Shown here piece after piece: positions 1 through 8,859 of a DNA stretch of 64,000 nt (positions within the stretch are counted from its first letter, which is position 1; each line of letters starts with the position of its first letter). This stretch comes from Ignavibacteriales bacterium (GTDB lineage: Bacteria > Bacteroidota > Ignavibacteria > Ignavibacteriales > Ignavibacteriaceae). The position numbers and the translations under genes were made by a program. The stretch is from contig CP065001.1 of NCBI GenBank assembly GCA_016700155.1, positions 744,001 to 808,000 of the forward strand, given 5' to 3'. A model generated the notes under the pieces. It saw only the letters and a list, made by a program, of their open reading frames with translations, was not told the origin of the DNA and ran no database searches.

Positions 1-1
1 T

Positions 2-217
2 TTATATGACAGTATGAATCAGCCGGAAGAAATGAAATTATTTCGTTCCTGGTTAGTTGGTGATCAGCATATGTTTTATTATATGCAGATGCCTGATGGT
101 TTTGTCTATAACCTTGGTCAGGTATTTGCCAAATACAGAACAATTATAACAATTGAACCTGAAACAGAAGAACTTGTGTTAGTGATCGGGTTAGAAGAAG
201 TAAGAGCGGTCAGTTAG
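2..217 (+). CDS. C-terminal part of an unrecognised protein
   Basis: The reading frame is open to the left edge of the window (codons Leu-Tyr-Asp-Ser precede the first Met at 14), so this may be the end of a longer protein; if it starts at 14 it is 67 residues. It has a compact alpha/beta look with an acidic C-terminal strand (IEPETEELVLVIGLEEV). I do not recognise a family. It is followed within 30 bp by a strong rho-independent terminator, which supports it being a real transcribed gene end. Confidence 0.55.
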   Translation, partial: LYDSMNQPEEMKLFRSWLVGDQHMFYYMQMPDGFVYNLGQVFAKYRTIITIEPETEELVLVIGLEEVRAVS

Positions 218-243
218 TATCCTAACTGAGTGACCAGTGATAG

Positions 244-275
244 AACCCGGGTAATGGATAACACCCGGGTTTTTT
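244..275 (+). terminator. Rho-independent terminator
   Basis: Perfect 9-bp arms AACCCGGGT (244-252) and ACCCGGGTT (263-271) with a 10-nt loop, running into a T tract to 275. It lies just after the stop at 217 and fits termination of that gene. Confidence 0.85.
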
Positions 276-344
276 AATAAACTTTTTGAAAGGATTCTCG
301 ATAATAATATACCTCTCAAATAAAGCTTTGTGGCTTAAATAAAG

Positions 345-380
345 AAAACCCGGAATGATTCCCACTGTTCCGGGTTTTTT
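345..380 (+). terminator. Second terminator-like hairpin
   Basis: Perfect 11-bp arms AAAACCCGGAA (345-355) and TTCCGGGTTTT (368-378) followed by more Ts. It stands 100 bp after the first terminator with no gene between, so it is a backup terminator or ends an unseen short transcript. A and T runs on both sides make it usable in both directions. Confidence 0.75.
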
Positions 381-483
381 ATTCTAAACAAATATCCCAA
401 TCCCTCGATAATGGATTAAGATTATAGATTCACTAACCAATCACACTCATTTAGTCGAAGATATTGGGAGGCAGGGAAAAATT

Positions 484-516
484 AAGAACCCGGATTCACA
501 GGAGAACCGGGTTCTT
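484..516 (-). terminator. Terminator for the minus-strand small gene
   Basis: Perfect 10-bp arms AAGAACCCGG (484-493) and CCGGGTTCTT (507-516). Read on the minus strand it is followed by AATTTTT, and it sits 17 bp beyond the stop of the minus-strand gene at 533, so it most likely terminates that gene. Confidence 0.75.
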
Positions 517-532
517 TAATTTTAATAAATCC

Positions 533-841
533 TTAATTAAAAAATTTCATGACATAATTTCTTAGATTACTCAGGTCCAAAAAGATATACTGAAGTTCAG
601 TATACCTCAGAGAAGGAAATCCCGCATTACTCATCTGGCCTGAATATACTTTCCAATTATAATAAACGCTGTACAATAGTTCTATGACGAATATATCTTC
701 AGTACAGCTCTGGATCTTTTTAATTTCGGACTTGATGGTTTCTTCGCGCTTAAGTATGTCGTTTTTTTGAAAACGCCTGATTGTGGTTTCAATGTTATCG
801 ATTGAACTTAAGATCTTCCCTGTATTCATAATTCCCTTCAT
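533..841 (-). CDS. Small protein of a local three-member paralogous family
   Basis: 102 residues, no signal peptide or membrane segment, charged and helical-looking. It shares a pattern with the two minus-strand neighbours (1041-1373 and 1470-1763): an N-terminal IETTI segment, then LKKIQS-like (here IKKIQSCTED), then a block with NW.(I/V/L)(Y/F)SG and GF. The second Met (start at 829) is an alternative start. The three genes are a tandem duplication that has diverged; family and function are not recognised. The C-terminus (FLDLSNLRNYV) is the most divergent part compared with the WILEDCE ending of the other two. Confidence 0.65.
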   Translation of the reverse strand: MKGIMNTGKILSSIDNIETTIRRFQKNDILKREETIKSEIKKIQSCTEDIFVIELLYSVYYNWKVYSGQMSNAGFPSLRYTELQYIFLDLSNLRNYVMKFFN

Positions 842-1040
842 CTATGGAGGCGGTATAGATGAAATTTAACGCCTCTGCTTTTTACTAGTTTAAAGAATAC
901 CCGATGAGAGGAGTCACCGGGTGCTAGTCGATTCATTAAATAATAGAGGATTTTGTTAACGAATCTTTGTTAAACAAAAATAATGGATAATTGAAATATC
1001 AAACAAGAAAAATAAATTTTAGTAAGTAGAATTTCATTGC

Positions 1041-1373
1041 TTATAAAAAGCATTGCTGGCAATGAAGCCGGAGTTTTTCACAATCCTCGAGTATCCATTG
1101 TTTTACAATTTCCGTATGAGGTTTAAATCCCTTAACTGCCTTGTTTCCTGAAAATAAATTCCAGTTAAATGAAATGCTGCAAATCAACTCAAAGGCAAGA
1201 GGATCCTTCGTAGATAACTGAATTTTTTTCAGTTCATCTGATATACTGTTATCAAATTCCAATTCAATAAGCACTGGATTTTTTATTACAGTTGTTTCAA
1301 TTTTAATTAAAGTTCTTAATATTAACTCCGGATCCATAAAGTTGGATTCCTTACCTAAATGAAACTTCTGCAT
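1041..1373 (-). CDS. Small protein of a local three-member paralogous family
   Basis: 110 residues, soluble, unrecognised. It carries the shared family blocks: LIKIETTVI near residue 25, ELKKIQLSTKD near 50, the NWNLFSGNKAVKGF block near 75, and QWILEDCE...L near the C-terminus. Closest to the 97-residue neighbour at 1470-1763, with which it shares the QWILEDCE ending almost word for word. Separate from its neighbours by 100-200 bp, so each may have its own promoter. Confidence 0.7.
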   Translation of the reverse strand: MQKFHLGKESNFMDPELILRTLIKIETTVIKNPVLIELEFDNSISDELKKIQLSTKDPLAFELICSISFNWNLFSGNKAVKGFKPHTEIVKQWILEDCEKLRLHCQQCFL

Positions 1374-1469
1374 ATATTATGCTGACTAAAGTAATCGAGA
1401 TAAATATTCGAGTTAAAAAAAAGTGAAGTCCATTTTTCTAATAAAATTCAATCATTGATTTCATAGCAT

Positions 1470-1763
1470 TTACCTGTATCGTTGAATGTATGTTTTAAGT
1501 TCTTCACAATCCTCGAGTATCCATTGTTTTACCAGAATATTTCCGGCTCTGAACCCCTTTGAAGCTTTCTTACCAGAATAAATATCCCAGTTATGATTGA
1601 TTGAAAAGTGGAGATCAAGTATGGCAGTATCCGTCGTAGCTGACTGAATTTTCTTCAGCTGGTCAGAAATAATTTTATCGACAGCCGTTCCGACTGGAAA
1701 TGATGAATGCAGTATTGCGGTTTCGATATTCTTAATTGCGGTTAGTAAAGATTCATACTCCAA
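1470..1763 (-). CDS. Small protein of a local three-member paralogous family
   Basis: 97 residues, soluble. It has the family blocks IKNIETAIL (residue ~10), QLKKIQSATTD (~35), NWDIYSGKKASKGF (~55) and VKQWILEDCEELK (~78). It is the upstream-most member of the minus-strand tandem array. No known domain recognised; the repetition of an NW-x-x-(Y/F)-SG core in three genes argues that the array is coding and functional rather than chance. Confidence 0.7.
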   Translation of the reverse strand: MEYESLLTAIKNIETAILHSSFPVGTAVDKIISDQLKKIQSATTDTAILDLHFSINHNWDIYSGKKASKGFRAGNILVKQWILEDCEELKTYIQRYR

Positions 1764-2205
1764 AGAGAAAAAGCGTTTTAGTTAATGACACTTTTGCTTA
1801 GGACGAATGATGATGCAATCGAATTTATGCAACTTATTGCTTTAAGGCAAGGATATTGTAAAATCACTTTTTTTGCAATTACTTCATTAACTATGACTCC
1901 CTTCAAATCAAGAAGAGGTGAAGAACCTTTAGAAGAAAAAGCATTTCAGATGTAAACTTAATCATTATTGTGTCGATAATGATAGTAATGAATTCTCTTC
2001 ATAGCTACTTTTGAATTCATTGCGATAGTAAAAAGAAAGTTAAATTCGCAGTAAGTTTAAATGATGCAGCCAATTAGGATGATGTAATCTGTATACAAAG
2101 GCTAGTTGATTGGAGCGTTGTAAGTATTTAATCTGAGAGTAAATTACTTGGTTTGTGTTTCCAAAGTACATTTTAAGATTTTAAAAATTATTCGTTGGGG
2201 AATAA
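1764..2205. other. 442-bp intergenic region between divergent genes
   Basis: Lies between the minus-strand small gene and the plus-strand chemoreceptor and must hold promoters for both directions. I see no convincing small gene, hairpin terminator or repeat in it. No strong Shine-Dalgarno is visible directly before the chemoreceptor ATG (TTGGGGAATAAATG). Confidence 0.5.
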
Positions 2206-4578
2206 ATGAAAAATAAACTTGTAAATAAATTTTTGGTCCCGATCATTTCATTCATTACAGTGATAATACTTGCTGCCGGAATATTAATCTCAGATTATAT
2301 CAGTACAAGTATTGAGGGAAATGCAAAACTGCTTTCAGATGCAGAAATCAACATGGTTATACAGCAACTCACTAACACGGATGTGCTGATGAATGAAAGA
2401 GTTGCTTCGTCAATGAATATTTTAAAAGATCTGACTAATCAGCAGGGAACTCCAACAATAGGAAATAATTTTTATGCTGGTACTGTTCAGGTTTCGGGAT
2501 TGAGCTTCGGCAATCATCTTGTGAACAACAATTTTCTACTTGTTGACAAAGTAAAATCACTGGCTGGTGGAACAGCTACATTGTTCGTTAAGAAAGATGA
2601 TAGTTTTATCCGGATCTCAACTAATGTATTAAAACCTGATAACAGCCGCGCCATAGGTACTGAACTGGATAAAAAAGGAAAAGCCTATGCTGCGATTATT
2701 AACAACAGAAGTTTTTATGGAGTTGTTGATATTCTTGGATCGCCGTATTACACAGGCTACGAACCAATAAAAGATTTGAATGGGAAGACAATCGGCATCT
2801 GGTATGTGGGTTATAAAATATCAACTTTGACAACCATTGGTAAACTTATTAATAATATGAAAATTCTTGACAATGGTTTTGTCGCACTAGTTGATAACAA
2901 AAACAATATAGTTTTCAATTCGGATAACGTTAAACCTGAATTCATTACGCAAATTCAAACTGAAACAAATGATGAATGGATATTAAATAAAGTTGAATTC
3001 AATCAATGGGGCTACTCTGTCGTTTCAGCATATCCGAAATCTGATATTGACGGTAAAGTTAATTCGACCATTCTTACAATTGTTTTTATAGGGATTATAT
3101 TAACCGTTTTGTTAAGCGGATTGTGTTATTACATTTTCAAAAAAATAGTTCTGACAAGAGTTCAGAGTCTAAAAGAATACTCTGGTAAGTTATCAATGGG
3201 AGATGTGTCGTTTTCAGTGGCTTCAAACTCTAACGATGAACTAGGCGAACTTGAAAAAGCATTTTCGGATGTTGTAGAGAGCATTAATAATCAATCATTA
3301 ACTGCACAGAAAATCGCCGAAGGTGATCTAAATTTAAGTATAACTGAAAAGTCAGATAAAGACTTATTAAGTAAAAGTATGCAAAAAGTATTATTCACGT
3401 TAACAAGTCTGATCAGTGAATTAAAAAGATTATCTGAAGCAGCAGTAAACGGGGAATTGAACACGCGCGGAAATGCTAATAATTTTTCAGGGGCTTATAA
3501 AGAAATAGTTAATGGTATGAACAATACTATTGATTCACTTCTACAGCCGGTAAACGAAGGTAACGCAGTTTTAAAATTAATGGCAGAAAATGACTTCACA
3601 TCCCGGATCACTGGAAATTATAAAGGTGATCATCAGCAGCTTAAAGATAGTATTAACAAAGTCTGTGACTCTCTTAACTCCACACTAAGTGAAGTTAATA
3701 ACGCAGTACAAGCCACAGCAAGTGCATCAACACAGATTTCTTCTTCAACTGAAGAGATGGCTGCAGGTGCTCAGGAACAGTCAGCACAGGCTGGTGAAGT
3801 TGCTTCTGCTGTTGAGCAAATGACTAAGACTATTCTTGAAACTACTAAGAATGCTTCTTCTGCTTCTGAAGCCAGCAAGAATGCAGGTCTAATTGCTAAA
3901 GAAGGCGGCAGTGTTGTTAATCAAACTATTCAGGGTATTAACCGTATCGCTGAAGTAGTAAAACAATCCGCCGATACTGTTCAGCAGCTTGGTAAGAGCA
4001 GTGATCAGATAGGTGAGATCATTCAGGTTATTGATGACATTGCTGATCAGACTAACCTTCTTGCACTTAACGCTGCTATTGAAGCCGCTCGTGCGGGTGA
4101 ACAAGGAAGAGGTTTTGCTGTTGTGGCTGATGAAGTAAGGAAACTTGCTGAACGTACTACTAAGGCAACTAAAGAAATAGCATTGATGATCAAACAGATA
4201 CAGAAGGATACATCAGGTGCAGTTGAATCTATGAATCAAGGTACTCTTGAAGTTGAGAAAGGTAAAGAACTCGCTAACAAAGCTGGTGATTCATTAAAAC
4301 AGATAATCACAGGTGCTGAAAGTGTTGTTGATATTGTATCACAGGTTGCTGCAGCAAGTGAAGAACAGTCAAGTGCTGCCGAACAGATAAGTAAAAACAT
4401 TGAATCGATCAGTGCTGTTACACAGGAAAGCGCACAGGGTGTTCAGCAGATTGCAAGAGCGGCTGAAGATTTGAACAGACTCACTAACAATCTTGAAGAG
4501 TTGGTTGCTAGGTTTAAGACAATAAATATCGCTGATAGCCAAAAGAGAAATATTAGCAAAAAACATATTAGAGTTTAA
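2206..4578 (+). CDS. Methyl-accepting chemotaxis protein with Cache-type sensor
   Basis: 790 residues. An N-terminal membrane segment (~8-30) is followed by a ~250-residue periplasmic Cache-like sensor (WYVGYKIS and the preceding PYYTGYEPI block are typical of single-Cache/Cache_3 domains). A second membrane segment (~290-315) leads into a HAMP domain and a second HAMP-like stretch, then a long cytoplasmic coiled coil. The signalling hairpin is unmistakable: DQTNLLALNAAIEAARAGE near residue 615-630 and GRGFAVVADEVRKLAERT after it. It should receive a small-molecule signal and control CheA. No chemotaxis genes and no C-terminal CheR-binding pentapeptide are seen. It stands alone, with 158 bp before the next operon. 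Confidence 0.95.
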   Translation: MKNKLVNKFLVPIISFITVIILAAGILISDYISTSIEGNAKLLSDAEINMVIQQLTNTDVLMNERVASSMNILKDLTNQQGTPTIGNNFYAGTVQVSGLSFGNHLVNNNFLLVDKVKSLAGGTATLFVKKDDSFIRISTNVLKPDNSRAIGTELDKKGKAYAAIINNRSFYGVVDILGSPYYTGYEPIKDLNGKTIGIWYVGYKISTLTTIGKLINNMKILDNGFVALVDNKNNIVFNSDNVKPEFITQIQTETNDEWILNKVEFNQWGYSVVSAYPKSDIDGKVNSTILTIVFIGIILTVLLSGLCYYIFKKIVLTRVQSLKEYSGKLSMGDVSFSVASNSNDELGELEKAFSDVVESINNQSLTAQKIAEGDLNLSITEKSDKDLLSKSMQKVLFTLTSLISELKRLSEAAVNGELNTRGNANNFSGAYKEIVNGMNNTIDSLLQPVNEGNAVLKLMAENDFTSRITGNYKGDHQQLKDSINKVCDSLNSTLSEVNNAVQATASASTQISSSTEEMAAGAQEQSAQAGEVASAVEQMTKTILETTKNASSASEASKNAGLIAKEGGSVVNQTIQGINRIAEVVKQSADTVQQLGKSSDQIGEIIQVIDDIADQTNLLALNAAIEAARAGEQGRGFAVVADEVRKLAERTTKATKEIALMIKQIQKDTSGAVESMNQGTLEVEKGKELANKAGDSLKQIITGAESVVDIVSQVAAASEEQSSAAEQISKNIESISAVTQESAQGVQQIARAAEDLNRLTNNLEELVARFKTINIADSQKRNISKKHIRV

Positions 4579-4736
4579 GCATTGATTTACACTTGATTAA
4601 CAATAAGAAAATCTAAATGTGTAGTGATTGTTTAGGTGAATTAAGCAATATGAATAAATCTAATTTTACACGACTCAACTAAAGCTAAAGAAATCAAATT
4701 GAATGTCGATAATAAATTAAAATCAAAGGAGTAAAG

Positions 4737-4973
4737 ATGATTCCAGATATAAAAGACCACCGATGGGACAACTTAATTCTGGGCAAAGGTCATTATCAAT
4801 TTCATCTTCTAAGTGTAAAAATATTAATGAATCGGACATTTTTGAGTATCCAACAAGATCCATCCCCCACAAATGCTCACAAATGTAAACAAGAACTATA
4901 TGACTTTTTCGTCAAAAACGAACGAATCGCGCAAAAGGACATAGCTCAAATTTTTAGCAGGGAGTTATTATGA
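4737..4973 (+). CDS. Small protein, first gene of the signalling operon
   Basis: 78 residues, no membrane segment; preceded by a good Shine-Dalgarno (AAAGGAG, seven nt before the ATG). Its stop overlaps the next gene's start (ATGA), so the two are translationally coupled. I do not recognise the family; the C-terminal half (CKQELYDFF...QKDIAQIF) looks helical. Position before the FIST_C-like protein and a five-PAS kinase suggests an accessory role in the same signalling unit. Confidence 0.7.
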   Translation: MIPDIKDHRWDNLILGKGHYQFHLLSVKILMNRTFLSIQQDPSPTNAHKCKQELYDFFVKNERIAQKDIAQIFSRELL

Positions 4974-5959
4974 ATAAGCTATTTGAGATTAGTGAAGTAT
5001 CAAAAAAAATATTAAATGGTGACGTTTTAATTCTTGCGGCAGATGAGAATTTATTAAGACAACTGCCTGAAGGGAATTGGATAGGTGGAACAATTCCATA
5101 TTTTATGGATGCTGAAGGAGGAATCCACACTAAGGATAAAATATTTGTAAATGAAGTACCGTCATATATAACTAGATTCAGAATTAAAGTTTATGATGAA
5201 ACAAAATTACCCACTATAGGTGAAAACGGGTATGAGCATGGTTATTCTATGATAATTATTCCATCAAACAGTTCAGTTCATGTATCTTTTGCTGAGAATT
5301 CACATAAGTATAACAAGATATTTCATTCACCCTTAGTTGGCTGGATTGCCGGTATTGATCTCAATGATATTGGGAAAATTAAACCAAAAGTTTTTAATGG
5401 TTTAACGAAAGAGGTTATAGAAAACAAGTGTATAGTTTTACATTTGGAATTACCGGCAAACAAAATTCCTAATTTGGATATCATAAATTTATTTGAACAA
5501 GGAAATGGTGATACGATCACTTTTGATACAACAGGGTTTGATATCAGAGAATGTTTTATCAACGGACAGAAGAAATACCTTTCCGATTACTTAACTGAAA
5601 CTCATGCCAACATACAGCTCCCGCTGGTGGCTGATTATTGCGGGGCATCTATAAATACGAGTTTTCAAACGATAGATAATGAGAACAATTCAGTGAGTTT
5701 TTACGCGCCGGTATTTAAAGGCGTTGAATATAAAATCGCTAAGACAGTGTCAGACTATGTAGGTGTATTTGAAGATATTACTTCAAAGTTAAATATTAAA
5801 CCTGTCTTTACCTGCAACTGTATTCTTAATTATATTTATTCTGGGTTGGAAGGAAAAAGAACTGGTAGTATGACAGGTCCAATGACCTTTGGTGAAATCG
5901 CTTACCAGTTATTGAATCAAACACTTGTTTATTTAACTATTGAAGATGCTATTGACTAA
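4970..5959 (+). CDS. FIST_C-like signalling protein (DUF6976-type)
   Basis: 329 residues, soluble. The N-terminus has a conserved-looking block (GDVLILAADENLLRQLP then GNWIGGTIPYFM) that I associate with DUF6976-type proteins encoded beside sensor kinases. The C-terminus (TGPMTFGEIAYQLLNQT near residue 305) resembles the end of FIST_C sensory domains. Overlaps the preceding small gene by 4 bp and is followed after 44 bp by the kinase. A role as ligand- or partner-binding input module for the kinase is an inference; the family name is from memory and should be treated as moderate. Confidence 0.6.
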   Translation: MNKLFEISEVSKKILNGDVLILAADENLLRQLPEGNWIGGTIPYFMDAEGGIHTKDKIFVNEVPSYITRFRIKVYDETKLPTIGENGYEHGYSMIIIPSNSSVHVSFAENSHKYNKIFHSPLVGWIAGIDLNDIGKIKPKVFNGLTKEVIENKCIVLHLELPANKIPNLDIINLFEQGNGDTITFDTTGFDIRECFINGQKKYLSDYLTETHANIQLPLVADYCGASINTSFQTIDNENNSVSFYAPVFKGVEYKIAKTVSDYVGVFEDITSKLNIKPVFTCNCILNYIYSGLEGKRTGSMTGPMTFGEIAYQLLNQTLVYLTIEDAID

Positions 5960-6003
5960 TGATAAGAGTGTATTAAGGTGGCAATACAAATGATAGAGGG
6001 GAT

Positions 6004-8808
6004 ATGCCGGCAATTCAGAATCTACATAGAAGTTGTGACATCGTTCAATCAGAAATAATTGAAAATGCGCACTTAAAATTCGCATGGGAATGCATCGAAG
6101 ATGGTGTATGCTTCTGGGATTCTAACCAAATAATACAATTTGTTAACCAGAGTTTCTGTAATATCTTTTGTAAGGATAAAAATGACTTACTGAACCACAG
6201 TGTTAAAGATGTTTTTTCATCCCAACCTTCGCTCAAAAAATATCTCCTAAAATTAGATCTGAACACAACTCCTTCAGATTCGTTCCATTGTGCAGTTTTA
6301 TCTAACGGGAAAAAACTAATAATAGAAAATTTTGTTTACAAACAAGTTTTCACAAACACGGATCATTTTTTCTGCTGGATAATAAAAGATAAAACCGACT
6401 CTATCGAATCGGTTGAAAAGTTGAAATTAGAAAATGAAGAACTTCGGATTTCGATGAACAGCATTGGTGATGGAGTTATTTCAACTGACTATAATGGTAT
6501 GGTGGTCAGAATGAATCCAGAAGCTGAAAGACTTACAGGCTGGAAAATTAACTATGCTAAAGGAAAACATATTAATGAAATCTTATTATTGCAGGATAGC
6601 ACAACTCATTCTGATATAGTCTTCCCAATCCAAAAAATAATCAACGAAAAAATAAAATTAAATCCATCCAACCATACATTATTAATAGGAAAATCTAACA
6701 CAAGAACACATGTGAGTTATACCGGGTGCCCTATATATGATGATTCAAAATTTATTAAAGGATCAATAATAGTTATCAGGGACGAATCTGAGAATTATAG
6801 AAAAGCCCACTTACTCAAGGAGAGTGAGGCGAAATTTTCCGCTGTATTTAAATCAAAATTAGCGGGCATCACGTTAAGTAAATTTCCTTCAGGAACATTC
6901 ATTGATGTTAATGATACATTTCTGAGTATGACCGGGTTTATTAGGGATGAAATAATTGGTTATAGTGCAATAGATCTGGGCATTTGGGTAAATATTCAGC
7001 ATAGAAATGAATTCATTAAAAAATTATCTGAGTTAGGGAAAGTAAAAAATCTGGAATTTGAATTCAGAATAAAAAATGGAGGATTACGCATAGGGCAGAT
7101 ATCTTCAGAAATAGTAGATGTAGGTGATGAAAAATTAATATTGACCATGATAAATGATGTAACTGATAGAATAAAAACAGAATTTTTTCTAAAAACAAGT
7201 CAGGCTCAATTGGAAACAGCACTAGAGTTAGCTTCACTCGGTCATTGGGAGTATGATTTTAATAGTGACGTGCTAATGCTTAATGATCATTTTTACAAGT
7301 TGCTTCATACGACTATAGATAATGAAGTTAGTTATAGCATGACATTTCAACAATATCTGGACAGATTTGTGCATCCGGATGATATTAGTAGTGTGAAAGA
7401 ACAATTGCAAATTTCATCATTAAACCCAGACCCCAATTTAGTGCACGAGATGACACACAGGATCATTTATGCAGATGGAAATGAAGGCATTATCCTTGTG
7501 AAATATTTTATGTTAAAGGATAAACTCGGTAGCACACTAAAATCATACGGAGTTAATCAAGATATTACCAAACAAAAGTCGGCTGAACAGGTACTTAAAA
7601 ATGAAAAAGAACAGTTAAATGTTACATTAAAAAATATTCGTGACGGTGTAATCTCAACTGATATAGATGACAAGATCATTCTAATAAATAAGGCAGTTAC
7701 ATTCATTACAGGCTATGAACAGGATGAATTAATAGGTAACTCCATTATTGAATTTTTTGAGTTTTTAAAAGCCGATTTCACTTCACTTTCAGGTAAATCG
7801 GAGTATAGCACTATTTTTGGAATGAATTTCGAAGATCAGAATTTAACCAGTGAAGCTATTGAAATAGTTTCTAAAACTGGTGATAAAAAAATTATCTATT
7901 GTAATTCAGCTCAAGTTAAGGAGGTTGACGGAAATTTAAGAGGATACGTGTATGTACTTAAAGACATAACTGAACAGGTTAAAACAGAGACACAGCTTCA
8001 GCTTTCTCAAAAAATGGAAGCAGTTGGTCAGTTAGCTGCAGGCATTGCTCATGAGATTAACACACCGATGCAGTACATTATGGATAATACAGCATTTTTA
8101 AAAAATTCATTCTCAAGTTTGAAGGAATATATCGCATTTTGTGAACACACATATCAATACTGCGAGGAGGCTTTTAATGAAATACAAAACAAGAAAGATC
8201 TGCTTGATATTATCTATCTGTTAGATGAAATACCGGCGGCAGTGGAACAGACTGAATCCGGAATCCATAGAGTGAGTAATATAGTAAGAGCAATGAAAGA
8301 TTTTTCTCATCCCGGTAAAAAAGAGATGGTTCTAGGAAATATTAATAATGGTATTGAAGTAACTGCAACCATAAGCAAGAATGAATGGAAATATATTGCC
8401 GAACTGGAACTAGATCTTGACAGTAACCTCCCTCTTGTCCTATGCAATATAGATGAAATCAATCAGGTAATACTCAATTTAATTGTTAACGCTGCTCAAG
8501 CTATAAATGAAAAAATGATAAATAATAAAATGAGTGGAAAGGGTAAGATTCTAATAAAAACTTTCCAAGATGCAGATAATATAAATATAGAAATTAGTGA
8601 CACAGGGACAGGCATTCCGAATGAAATAAAAGATAAAATTTTTGATCCGTTTTTTACAACTAAAGAAGTGGGGAAAGGAACGGGGCAAGGATTATCAATC
8701 GTACACAATATAATAATCAAAAACCACAAAGGAGCTATAACTGTTGAATCTGTTTTGAATTCCGGAACAACATTTAAAGTAAAATTGCCAGTGAACAAGA
8801 ATCCTTAA
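6004..8808 (+). CDS. Five-PAS sensor histidine kinase
   Basis: 934 residues with no membrane segment, so a cytoplasmic sensor. Five PAS-like modules can be placed at about 24-130, 140-265, 275-395, 400-525 and 535-665 (for example NSIGDGVISTDYNGMVVRMN and KNIRDGVISTDIDDKIILIN). The HisKA box QLAAGIAHEINTPMQ puts the phospho-acceptor at His683. The HATPase domain has the N box (NLIVNAAQAINE), the G1 box DTGTGIP, the F box DPFFTTKE and the G2 box GKGTGQGLSIV. The start is preceded by AGAGGGG. Two response regulators without DNA-binding domains follow, so the likely outputs are the HDOD and HD-GYP-like proteins. Confidence 0.93.
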   Translation: MPAIQNLHRSCDIVQSEIIENAHLKFAWECIEDGVCFWDSNQIIQFVNQSFCNIFCKDKNDLLNHSVKDVFSSQPSLKKYLLKLDLNTTPSDSFHCAVLSNGKKLIIENFVYKQVFTNTDHFFCWIIKDKTDSIESVEKLKLENEELRISMNSIGDGVISTDYNGMVVRMNPEAERLTGWKINYAKGKHINEILLLQDSTTHSDIVFPIQKIINEKIKLNPSNHTLLIGKSNTRTHVSYTGCPIYDDSKFIKGSIIVIRDESENYRKAHLLKESEAKFSAVFKSKLAGITLSKFPSGTFIDVNDTFLSMTGFIRDEIIGYSAIDLGIWVNIQHRNEFIKKLSELGKVKNLEFEFRIKNGGLRIGQISSEIVDVGDEKLILTMINDVTDRIKTEFFLKTSQAQLETALELASLGHWEYDFNSDVLMLNDHFYKLLHTTIDNEVSYSMTFQQYLDRFVHPDDISSVKEQLQISSLNPDPNLVHEMTHRIIYADGNEGIILVKYFMLKDKLGSTLKSYGVNQDITKQKSAEQVLKNEKEQLNVTLKNIRDGVISTDIDDKIILINKAVTFITGYEQDELIGNSIIEFFEFLKADFTSLSGKSEYSTIFGMNFEDQNLTSEAIEIVSKTGDKKIIYCNSAQVKEVDGNLRGYVYVLKDITEQVKTETQLQLSQKMEAVGQLAAGIAHEINTPMQYIMDNTAFLKNSFSSLKEYIAFCEHTYQYCEEAFNEIQNKKDLLDIIYLLDEIPAAVEQTESGIHRVSNIVRAMKDFSHPGKKEMVLGNINNGIEVTATISKNEWKYIAELELDLDSNLPLVLCNIDEINQVILNLIVNAAQAINEKMINNKMSGKGKILIKTFQDADNINIEISDTGTGIPNEIKDKIFDPFFTTKEVGKGTGQGLSIVHNIIIKNHKGAITVESVLNSGTTFKVKLPVNKNP

Positions 8809-8859
8809 TTACCATTTTCCATAAAATGAGCATGAATCAAATATGCCGACTAAACTGCT

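Noticed and set aside
3889..4566. Minus-strand open frames inside the chemoreceptor gene
   Set aside because: They lie opposite the strongly conserved signalling domain and have low-complexity translations; they are shadows.
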